The translations under genes were made by a program, and so were the position numbers. Shown here one piece after another: positions 7,429 through 14,625 of a DNA stretch of 20,701 nt. The stretch is from NCBI GenBank assembly GCA_964590945.1, contig CAZPXF010000035.1, positions 1 through 20,701 of the forward strand. The letters run 5' to 3'. The notes beneath the pieces were generated by a model. The model searched no databases. It was not told where the DNA came from and worked only from the letters and a program-made list of their open reading frames with translations. How positions within the stretch are numbered: position 1 is the stretch's first letter; each line of letters opens with the position of its first letter. Source of the DNA: CAZPXF01 sp964590945 (GTDB lineage: Bacteria; Bacillota; Clostridia; Lachnospirales; Lachnospiraceae).

Positions 7429-8306
7429 GAATCCAGCATTACAACCTTTCCATCTTCTATTTTCAGGCTCCTGAAAACAGGCCTTTCCTTATATTTGTCA
7501 TTTGGAAAATGAAGGGTATACTTCATCTGCCCCTCTTCCGTACGGAACATCATGCCATGCCCGCCATTTTCAGGGAACACCGGATCCTCCAGCTGTCTCC
7601 ACGGTCCTGCAACTTCGCCGGACTCCGATACCGCAGTTCCGATCGCGTATCCGCATCTGCTCCAGCTTGACCACAGCATATACAGACGCCCGTCCTCACC
7701 GTCGAACACGCACGGCCCGTCCGTAAAGTACACGTCGCCCTTCATGCCAAACTCCGCCTCCGCAAAAGGAACCGGCTTCGCCCACGGCGCCGACACTGCG
7801 GAAAATAACACTTCCGGCTCGCCCACAGAGCCCTTTAAGTCCGGAGTTACTTCCAGCATACACATATCTCCGTCCGGCGTATCCTCGAAGGAATGGGAAA
7901 AAATAAGGTAAATCCTGCCATCCCTGAAATAAAGCGTGCCGTCGATGCTGGTCCAGTCGTCCGGCGTCAGCCTTCCGCCATGCGGTTCAAAAGGTCCCTC
8001 CGGATCTTCCGAGCGCAGGACATAGATTCCTTTCTTTACCGTCCTGCTCCCCAGAGTCGTCACCAAATAATACGCTCCCTCATATTCGTAGCATTCCGGC
8101 GCCCAGTAAAAGCGGTCTGCGAAAAAACCTTCCGGTCTATGAAAAATCTCAATCGGTCCTTCCCACTCTTCCAGATCTTTACTTTTATAACAGTCAAATC
8201 CATCTGCTTCATCCCAGCATGTCTCACTTCTGGTTCCATACAGATAATATTGTCCCTTTGCATACAGGACATATGGATCTCTGATATTCATATCAACTAT
8301 CTTCAT
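7425..8306 (-). CDS. GH43-like five-bladed beta-propeller glycosidase, cytoplasmic
   Basis: A 293-residue single-domain protein of GH43/GH32/GH62 propeller type. Expected GH43 landmarks are present: the base Asp10 in NIRDPYV, the WAPE motif at 68-71, and the pKa-modulating Asp122 in SIDGTLYF. The acid segment reads FTDGPCVF, placing Asp196 where most GH43 enzymes have Glu; GGHGMMF at 248-254 supplies the usual His. There is no signal peptide, so it acts on imported material; GH43 members usually remove alpha-L-arabinose or beta-D-xylose, but the substrate here is open. An upstream GTG at 8321 is possible, but GAGG lies nine bases before the ATG at 8306, so that start is preferred. It lies between pgmB and the membrane protein gene. 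Confidence 0.85.
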   Translation of the reverse strand: MKIVDMNIRDPYVLYAKGQYYLYGTRSETCWDEADGFDCYKSKDLEEWEGPIEIFHRPEGFFADRFYWAPECYEYEGAYYLVTTLGSRTVKKGIYVLRSEDPEGPFEPHGGRLTPDDWTSIDGTLYFRDGRIYLIFSHSFEDTPDGDMCMLEVTPDLKGSVGEPEVLFSAVSAPWAKPVPFAEAEFGMKGDVYFTDGPCVFDGEDGRLYMLWSSWSRCGYAIGTAVSESGEVAGPWRQLEDPVFPENGGHGMMFRTEEGQMKYTLHFPNDKYKERPVFRSLKIEDGKVVMLDS

Positions 8307-8340
8307 ATAATCCAACCTCACATTTCAGTAAAACGCACCG

Positions 8341-8979
8341 TCAATCCACATATTTCAGTAAGTCCGCAAATGTCTCCAGCCGATATGTCACGTTCTCATG
8401 TCCTGCCGCCTCTCCGATTCCTGCTGAAGAAAAGCCTCCGGCGATCGCAGCATCGATTCCTGCCGCCGCATCCTCTACGACAAGGCACTCCTCCGGATTC
8501 ATTCCCAAATACTCAGCAGCCTTTAGGAACACCTCCGGATTCGGCTTGGAATGTGTGATGTTCGTTCCGTCGCTGACAGCGTCAAAGTAGTCGTCCAGAC
8601 CGATGCGCTGCAGGATGAGCTTCGCATTTTTGCTGGAAGAGCCGAGCGCCAGCCTGCAGCCTTTCTCTTTCAGCGCATCCAGGGTATTCTTAACTTCATC
8701 CGACAGATCCGCCGGAGTCATCTGAAGCAGAAGCTTCTTGTAAATCTCATTTTTAATATCAGCCAGCGCCGCCTTCTCCGACTCGCTGTATATTTTCTCA
8801 CTGCGTTCCAGTATAATCTCGAGGCTCGCCATACGGCTCACGCCCCGAAGCCGGTTGTTGATGACTTCATCAAAATAAACCCCGATGTCATCCGCCATCT
8901 TCTTCCATGCCTGATAGTGGTATTTATCCGTAAAGCAGATCACTCCGTCCAGATCAAAAATCACGCCTTTATAATTCAT
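8341..8979 (-). CDS. pgmB: Beta-phosphoglucomutase
   Basis: A 212-residue HAD-superfamily enzyme that converts beta-D-glucose 1-phosphate to glucose 6-phosphate through beta-glucose 1,6-bisphosphate. The DxD motif FDLDGV places the nucleophile at Asp9 and acid/base at Asp11. The cap domain carries YHYQAW with His21 and GVSR with Arg49, typical of beta-PGM rather than generic HAD phosphatases. Motif II is LGSSSKNA (Ser114, Lys117), the conserved Lys145 is in SKPNPEV, and the metal-binding VVEDAAAGI has Glu169 and Asp170. GAGGG lies seven bases before the chosen ATG; a longer frame runs back into the preceding gene's end without a ribosome site. Its presence beside two GH65 genes is the standard pairing, because GH65 phosphorylases release beta-glucose 1-phosphate. 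Confidence 0.95.
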   Translation of the reverse strand: MNYKGVIFDLDGVICFTDKYHYQAWKKMADDIGVYFDEVINNRLRGVSRMASLEIILERSEKIYSESEKAALADIKNEIYKKLLLQMTPADLSDEVKNTLDALKEKGCRLALGSSSKNAKLILQRIGLDDYFDAVSDGTNITHSKPNPEVFLKAAEYLGMNPEECLVVEDAAAGIDAAIAGGFSSAGIGEAAGHENVTYRLETFADLLKYVD

Positions 8980-9019
8980 ATCCTGTCCCTCTTTCCAGTT
9001 GTATTTGATAGAAGTATGA

Positions 9020-9877
9020 TTATGAAATCCCGGATCCATACACCGTCATCAAAAGTTCTTTCTTAATAAATATGCTCGCATGTTTCCAGCGTACCCTGCA
9101 CAAAAACGGCGCTTTCGGATCCATCTCAATATACGGATGATTCAGCTTGTCCTCGATCTTCGCCGTCCCGTCAAAAATATGATCCACAAGCTCGATATAT
9201 TCATCCAGATAACATTTTCCGAGTGGAAAACCATTGTGGTTCGGGAGAAGATAGTCGTACTCTCCCGACAGGTCCTTCATTCTCTGCGTATTTGCCCTCA
9301 TGTTCAGCAGCCGTTCCTTTACATCGTACGGCGCATCCGGATTGCTGGAATTGTCGAACATATTGACCTGCGCCGCCTCCATCTCATCACCGCAGAACAG
9401 CATCCGATGTCCCCGGTCGAGAAAGAAAAGGCTGCTGTTGCAGTGCGCGGGCTTTACATCCAGCACCTCGACCGTGCGTCCCCCAAGCTCTATCTGGAAT
9501 CCCTCTCCTACATAAATCTTTTCGTAATCCGGATGCGGCAGGGCGTTCAGGTCAAACGGCACCGCGCCCTCCCCATAAACGGACGGCGCATCCAGCTCTG
9601 CGCCTGCACTCACATACACGGCCTCAAATTCTCCGTTTCCGGCGGAGTGATCCGGATGAAAATGCGTATTTGCCACTACGATCGGCTTGTCTGTCAGCGA
9701 CTCGACGAAAGCTCTCAGATTACCGGCGCCATATCCGGTGTCAATAAGCAGCGCCTTCTCCTCCCCTTCCAGAAGATACATATTCTCTGTTCCATTCATA
9801 AAATTAATAAACCACGTTGCATCGTCCACCTTCCATGCGGTGTAACTTCCAAAAATCTGTTCCAATGTCGGTTCCAT
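9020..9877 (-). CDS. Metallo-beta-lactamase-fold hydrolase
   Basis: A 285-residue protein with a complete binuclear metal site: THFHPDH at 71-77 (His72, His74, Asp76, His77), His145 in KPAHCNSS, Asp164 in FCGDE and His214 in LPNHNG. The N-terminal beta strands run through YLLEGEEKALLIDTGYG, as in glyoxalase II-like and lactonase-like members. The last 45 residues (about 240-285) include a strongly basic segment RVRWKHASIFIKKEL of unknown role. There is no signal peptide or extra domain, and the substrate cannot be told; hydrolysis of a thioester, ester or lactone is typical of the fold. It lies 23 bases after the GH65 gene and 40 bases before pgmB, inside the operon, so a role in processing the imported glycoside or a product is likely. 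Confidence 0.85.
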   Translation of the reverse strand: MEPTLEQIFGSYTAWKVDDATWFINFMNGTENMYLLEGEEKALLIDTGYGAGNLRAFVESLTDKPIVVANTHFHPDHSAGNGEFEAVYVSAGAELDAPSVYGEGAVPFDLNALPHPDYEKIYVGEGFQIELGGRTVEVLDVKPAHCNSSLFFLDRGHRMLFCGDEMEAAQVNMFDNSSNPDAPYDVKERLLNMRANTQRMKDLSGEYDYLLPNHNGFPLGKCYLDEYIELVDHIFDGTAKIEDKLNHPYIEMDPKAPFLCRVRWKHASIFIKKELLMTVYGSGIS

Positions 9878-9900
9878 ATATATTCATTCCTTTCCTTTAT

Positions 9901-12297
9901 TTAACCCCGGATTGAAGAAATCTTCGGGAATTGATAAACTGCCGCCTCTCCTGCCTGCAGTTCATAGTCTTTTTCATAGATCGACAGGATAAGCTTGCCG
10001 GAATTGTCCGCGTCGGCGATCACCTGCATTCCTTCATTGTTCAGAAGCACGCGATATCCCTGCCCGTGCCATACGGCGTGGAACGTTACCTGTTTCCACC
10101 ATGGAATATAATGCGGTGTAAATGCAGCTTTTTCCGGTTTCATCTTCATTCCGGCAACACCTCTTACAACGGCTACCCATGCGCCCGCCGCGCAGCCGGA
10201 ATGGACGCCATCCTTTGTGCCTCCGTGCATGTCCTTCAGATCCATCTCCGCCGTCTCCATCAGATAGCCGTAAGTACTCTCCGGCATATCCATATCCGCA
10301 TAACAGATAGAGTGCACGCAATACGAAAGCGAAGAAGCCGCCTCACAGCGTCCCTGATAATAGTCCAGATTCCTGCGGTAGATCGTCTTTGGCATATCAA
10401 GATTCTGATAGGCAAAGAGCATCAGCACATCCGGCTGTTTGATGACCTGGCTCTTGTTGTAAAGCCCTGCCTGTTTCATCTGCGTATATCCGCTCTTGCT
10501 TCCTCCCTGGATCTCCAGTTCACGGGACAGATCAAAATATCCGTCAAACTGCGGGATCATGCCTGTCTCCTCATCAAGCGGAAGGTAAATATGTTCTGCC
10601 ACATCCGCAAAGCTCTTCGCTTCCTCTTCTGTGAAACTGATTTTTTCCTTCAGGGCGTCCAGCCCGCTTCCATATTCCTTCAGAAGGCGGCAGGTCGCCG
10701 TCAGCACCCGGTATACGCTGTAGTTGGTGTACGCGTTATTGTCCACATACGGATGATGCTCGTCTGTTCCTGTCACCTGCAGGATCTCATAGCGCTCATT
10801 TTTTTCGCTCCAAACCACTCTTGATACCCAGTAACGGCTGATTTCAAGCAGCATTTCCATGCCGTATTCCTTCACAAATGCATGGTCTCCCGTGGCTGTC
10901 AGGTAATTCAAAACCGACAGTCCCACATCCGATACACAGTGGATCTGCATAAACGGATGGCGGACGTCAACCCATACCGTCTCATCCCCGGTCACGCCTG
11001 TCGTAAATGGATACCGCGCACCTTTGTATCCTTCTTTTACTGCCAGCTCCTTCGCCTCCTTCAGATGCGAATAGCGGAACAGAAGCGAATGTTTGCTGTA
11101 TTCCGGCATCGTCTGCTGAAAGACCGGAGCCTGGAAGATTTCCGCATCCCACCAGACAAAATTGTTGTAGGTTTCGCCCGTCAGTCCTTTTGCAGAAAAG
11201 CTGTGCACATGGTCGTTCCTTGCAAGGGAGATCAGCGTGTGATAATTCGAGAACCGTATCGCCCGGTCTGCCGTCTCATCCCCCTCGATCCCGATCTCAA
11301 GCTTCGCAAACAGCTTCTGATACACCGCGCGGTGTTTTTCATACTCTTTCTTATAGGAGCTTTTCTGGTATGCAGACAGATATTCATGGATACACTCTGA
11401 CAGCTGCCGGTCTGTGTCACGGCTTGTCACCGTCGCAATTAATTTTTCAAGCGTATAAACTGTTCCCTGCTCTGCATCAAATGTAATCTTCTGCGCGGCA
11501 ATCCCATCCTCATAGACGTCCTTCCATGCATCGTTCAAATCGGCCGCCGCATCTGCGCGGTCGGCGTCTGTCCCTTCCCCACCGGAATGCTTCCGGCAGG
11601 AAAGACTCTGGCTGATTCCCGTTGACGAATGGAAGCCGTATTTTGGTCCGACGATCTCCTCCTGGACGATCGTATGACCCGCAAACCCGACGCTCAATGT
11701 TTTCTGCGGCATCTGTCCGTTGGATTTCGTGCGCAGATCCATCCCGCTCAGGATCGTTACCGGCCCGGAATAATTCAGCGGCATCATCTCCACCTTCATG
11801 CAGTATGTATGGTCGTCGGAGAAGCTGGCAAAGCGCTGAAAATCAAATCCTGTCTGCTGTCCTTTTGTATTTTCCCAGACCACCTCTCTGTGGAGTACCC
11901 CGTCGGAAAGATCCAGATACCGTTTCCATGACAGGATCCTTCCCTCCCATGGATAGAAAGTCTCTCCCCCGATTTCAAAGCGCACAAGCAGGAAATCGAG
12001 CAGATTGATCGCTCTCTCCTGCTTCTCGAACTGTTTCAGGCGTTCCTCCTCCACATAATATTTCTTCATATACATGTTGTCGCACATCGTAATGCGCACT
12101 TCCACAACCTCATCCATCACGCCCCGGATCCAGAATCCCTGGATCGCGAGGCTGCTGAATTCCTCAAGACTGGCTTTCACGCCCATATACCCGTTGCCCG
12201 TCGTCAGAAGCGTTGCGACATTTGCCTCGTGGAGCAGGCTGTATTCCCGCTCCACAAGCTTTGTCTTATCTTCAAAAACTAAACCTGAATAACTCAT
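9901..12297 (-). CDS. GH65 family glycoside phosphorylase or hydrolase, divergent paralogue
   Basis: A 798-residue GH65 protein with N-terminal beta-sandwich (1-270), helical linker, (alpha/alpha)6 catalytic barrel and small C-terminal sheet domain. The general acid is Glu513 in TGTDEHHPYVDNNAYTNY, and KQPDVLML at 620-627 is the conserved barrel motif. Family phosphorylases usually show RTxHDSSLS at the phosphate site; here it is GRCEAASSLS (649-658), with Ala in place of His and Asp and a Glu at 652. A low-complexity Gly/Asp/Ala-rich insertion sits at about 232-262. The enzyme may phosphorolyse an alpha-glucoside other than maltose, such as nigerose or alpha-glucosyl-rhamnose, or it may hydrolyse. 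GGGGAG is six bases before the start. It lies 20 bases downstream of the other GH65 gene and 23 bases before the MBL gene. Confidence 0.88.
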   Translation of the reverse strand: MSYSGLVFEDKTKLVEREYSLLHEANVATLLTTGNGYMGVKASLEEFSSLAIQGFWIRGVMDEVVEVRITMCDNMYMKKYYVEEERLKQFEKQERAINLLDFLLVRFEIGGETFYPWEGRILSWKRYLDLSDGVLHREVVWENTKGQQTGFDFQRFASFSDDHTYCMKVEMMPLNYSGPVTILSGMDLRTKSNGQMPQKTLSVGFAGHTIVQEEIVGPKYGFHSSTGISQSLSCRKHSGGEGTDADRADAAADLNDAWKDVYEDGIAAQKITFDAEQGTVYTLEKLIATVTSRDTDRQLSECIHEYLSAYQKSSYKKEYEKHRAVYQKLFAKLEIGIEGDETADRAIRFSNYHTLISLARNDHVHSFSAKGLTGETYNNFVWWDAEIFQAPVFQQTMPEYSKHSLLFRYSHLKEAKELAVKEGYKGARYPFTTGVTGDETVWVDVRHPFMQIHCVSDVGLSVLNYLTATGDHAFVKEYGMEMLLEISRYWVSRVVWSEKNERYEILQVTGTDEHHPYVDNNAYTNYSVYRVLTATCRLLKEYGSGLDALKEKISFTEEEAKSFADVAEHIYLPLDEETGMIPQFDGYFDLSRELEIQGGSKSGYTQMKQAGLYNKSQVIKQPDVLMLFAYQNLDMPKTIYRRNLDYYQGRCEAASSLSYCVHSICYADMDMPESTYGYLMETAEMDLKDMHGGTKDGVHSGCAAGAWVAVVRGVAGMKMKPEKAAFTPHYIPWWKQVTFHAVWHGQGYRVLLNNEGMQVIADADNSGKLILSIYEKDYELQAGEAAVYQFPKISSIRG

Positions 12298-12317
12298 CTA
12301 TTTCTCCCCAAAGCAAT

Positions 12318-14612
12318 TTAAAATGTACGGAGTTCTCCGTTTACCTCCACTTCTACTTCCTTCGTACCTGTCAGATTCTCGATCTTTACATCGTCCTTCG
12401 TGACTGTTACTGCCAGCTTCTGTCCTTTCCAGATCACCGTGTAGGAAAGCTTCGTCCAGCTATCCGGCAGAGACGGATTGATGCGGAGCTTACCGCCCAG
12501 CATACGCACGCCGCCGAACCCGTATACCACGCACTCCCAGACGCCGCCGAAGGATGCCGCGTGGATTCCGGCATTGGAGGATCCCATAAATGGTCCGAGG
12601 TCGATCGTCGCCGCCTTGCGGAACAGGTCGTAAGCCATGTCCTTATCGCCCATGTCGCACGCCAGAACCGAGTGTGTGGACAGCGAAAGCGACGAATCGT
12701 GAAGAGTTCTCGCCTCATAATGCTTCCACGACGCTTTCTTTACCTCCTGCGGGAAAATGTCTTCCAGCAGGAAGAACAGTACAAGTACGTCCGCCTGCTT
12801 GGATACCTGGATCTGATTGATCTGCTCCAGATTGTAGTCTCTCGTGATCCCGCCCACATGCTCCTGCGCCTTGTATTTGCTCAGATCGATGTCGCGGCAG
12901 CTCAGATAGCGGTCGTCCTGCGGAAGAATATTCTCCTCTGTAGGCGTTGGAAGATATATCTTCTCACACGCATCCTTCCATGCCTCATATGCAGCGTCGA
13001 GACCAAGCTTCGCATTCAGTCTCTCGAAGATCTCCGGCTTTTCCTCCTTCAGACAGCTGTAATATTCCATGGCTTTCTGCATGTTCCAGCGCGCCATATA
13101 ATTGGTAAATGCATTGTCATTGACATGCTCGCGGTATTCGTCCGGACCGACCACATCGTTGATGTGATATCTGCCATCCTCCCCCTGTTCGAGGCGGGAC
13201 GCCCAGAAGATCGCCGTATCCATGATCAGCTCGTAGCCGTATTTCTCCATATAGTCCTCATCGCCTGTAATGACGCTGTACTGCCATACGCCGAATGCAA
13301 CGTCCGATGTGATATGCTGCTCGATGAAGCCTGACCATACTTTATTCGGTTTGCCGGTGAGGATATCGACATCCATGTACTCCGGCGTCACCTCGCCGTC
13401 ATCCAGCCATGCGGATTCCCACGGGAACATTGCACCCTTGTAGTTGTTGTGCTCTGCCTTCGCATGTGCGCCCGGCAGGGAGAGATAGCGGTACTCTTCC
13501 AGCTTTCTCGCGGTCTTCGGATCTGTGAAGATATAATATGGAAGGAGGAAAATCTCCGTATCCCAGAAAGTATGTCCTTTGTAGCCTTCCCCGGAAAGCC
13601 CCTTCGCTCCGATGTTCATGCGGGCGTCGTGAGCCGGAACCATCAGGCGCAGATGATACTGTGCGAAATGTACCGCGAACTGATCCATCGCATTGCCCTC
13701 GATCCCGATCGGCGCAAGATTCCATACTTCCTCTTCCCACTGCTGTGCGGACTCCTTCGCAAGCGCCTGATATCCGATCTTCTCCAACTCTTCGCATGCT
13801 GCAAGGGAAATCTCCTGGATCTCCGCTGTGCTCCTGCCCTCCATATCGAGATCACGGCTCGTATAGACATTGGAGTATTTCTCGATCAAAAGCGTCTGTC
13901 CTGCGCCCACTGCAGCTTCATAACCTGCAAAGATCTCGCGGCGCTCAATATAAACCTCCGCTTCCTGATCGATCACCTGACCGTCCAGTGCAAGCTTATG
14001 TACCACTGTATTTACAAAATCAATCTTCGACTGTCCCGTCGTCTGTACAAACTGGATAACCTTCTTATTGTAAAATCTCTTGTCCCCGTCGGAGAAATGC
14101 TGGCTTCCGCTGTTCGTCATCTTTCCGTTGATACCGGACTTCACGCTGATCGTCACATCTGCATCAACCGGCGTGATCTCTACTCTCTGCGCGATCACAT
14201 GGAGACGCTTCAGAGAAACGATCCGATAGAAGCAGAGTTTTAATTTTGTCCCTTTCGGTGACGTCCATGTGACCTTTCTCGTCAATTCTCCGGTGCGGAT
14301 ATTGAGCTCACGCGAATACTCCTCCAGCGTCCCCTCGGTCAGGGAGAAGCTCTCGCCGTTCACTGCGATATTGATCGCCGTCATATCCGCGGCGTTCGGG
14401 AGTTCCGTCACTTCATTTTCATCAAATTTATTAAATGTTCCTGCGACAAACAGACCTCTGGTCTCATTCAGATAGCGTTCCTCGGTCGCGCTGCGGACGC
14501 CCAGGTAGCCATTGCCCAGGCTCATGATTGCCTCGCATTTGCCGAGCTTCGCAGGATCAAAGGAATCCTCTCTTATGATCCAGTCTGCTATTTTGCTGTA
14601 ATCCATTCCCAT
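12318..14612 (-). CDS. GH65 alpha-glucoside phosphorylase, canonical type
   Basis: A 764-residue inverting phosphorylase of the maltose/kojibiose/nigerose phosphorylase type, which splits an alpha-glucosyl disaccharide with phosphate into beta-glucose 1-phosphate and a free sugar. The N-terminal sandwich opens with SLGNGYLGVRS (31-41). The general acid Glu492 is in VVGPDEYREHVNDNAFTNY, KQADVLVLF is at 605-613, and the phosphate-site motif ARTLHDSSLS is complete at 634-643 with His638 and Ser640-641. Which linkage it cleaves cannot be read from the sequence. The ATG at 14612 is chosen over one two codons later because AGGAGG lies nine bases upstream; that site overlaps the stop codon of the GH78 gene (TAGGAGG), implying coupled translation. 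PgmB four genes downstream would use the product. Confidence 0.92.
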   Translation of the reverse strand: MGMDYSKIADWIIREDSFDPAKLGKCEAIMSLGNGYLGVRSATEERYLNETRGLFVAGTFNKFDENEVTELPNAADMTAINIAVNGESFSLTEGTLEEYSRELNIRTGELTRKVTWTSPKGTKLKLCFYRIVSLKRLHVIAQRVEITPVDADVTISVKSGINGKMTNSGSQHFSDGDKRFYNKKVIQFVQTTGQSKIDFVNTVVHKLALDGQVIDQEAEVYIERREIFAGYEAAVGAGQTLLIEKYSNVYTSRDLDMEGRSTAEIQEISLAACEELEKIGYQALAKESAQQWEEEVWNLAPIGIEGNAMDQFAVHFAQYHLRLMVPAHDARMNIGAKGLSGEGYKGHTFWDTEIFLLPYYIFTDPKTARKLEEYRYLSLPGAHAKAEHNNYKGAMFPWESAWLDDGEVTPEYMDVDILTGKPNKVWSGFIEQHITSDVAFGVWQYSVITGDEDYMEKYGYELIMDTAIFWASRLEQGEDGRYHINDVVGPDEYREHVNDNAFTNYMARWNMQKAMEYYSCLKEEKPEIFERLNAKLGLDAAYEAWKDACEKIYLPTPTEENILPQDDRYLSCRDIDLSKYKAQEHVGGITRDYNLEQINQIQVSKQADVLVLFFLLEDIFPQEVKKASWKHYEARTLHDSSLSLSTHSVLACDMGDKDMAYDLFRKAATIDLGPFMGSSNAGIHAASFGGVWECVVYGFGGVRMLGGKLRINPSLPDSWTKLSYTVIWKGQKLAVTVTKDDVKIENLTGTKEVEVEVNGELRTF

Positions 14613-14625
14613 AGGTTGATTCCTC

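Noticed and set aside
8980..9039. A longer start for pgmB running into the MBL gene
   Set aside because: GAGGG lies seven bases before the ATG at 8979 and the HAD motif FDLDGV begins eight residues after it, as usual for beta-PGM; the upstream codons just overlap the end of the MBL frame.
9080..9904. A 274-codon plus-strand open frame opposite the MBL gene
   Set aside because: It is antisense to a gene with a complete metal-site motif set, and its predicted protein has no recognisable features.
12213..13334. A 373-codon plus-strand open frame opposite the two GH65 genes
   Set aside because: It runs antisense across the boundary of two clear GH65 genes, has no recognisable domain, and is the mirror of their codon pattern.
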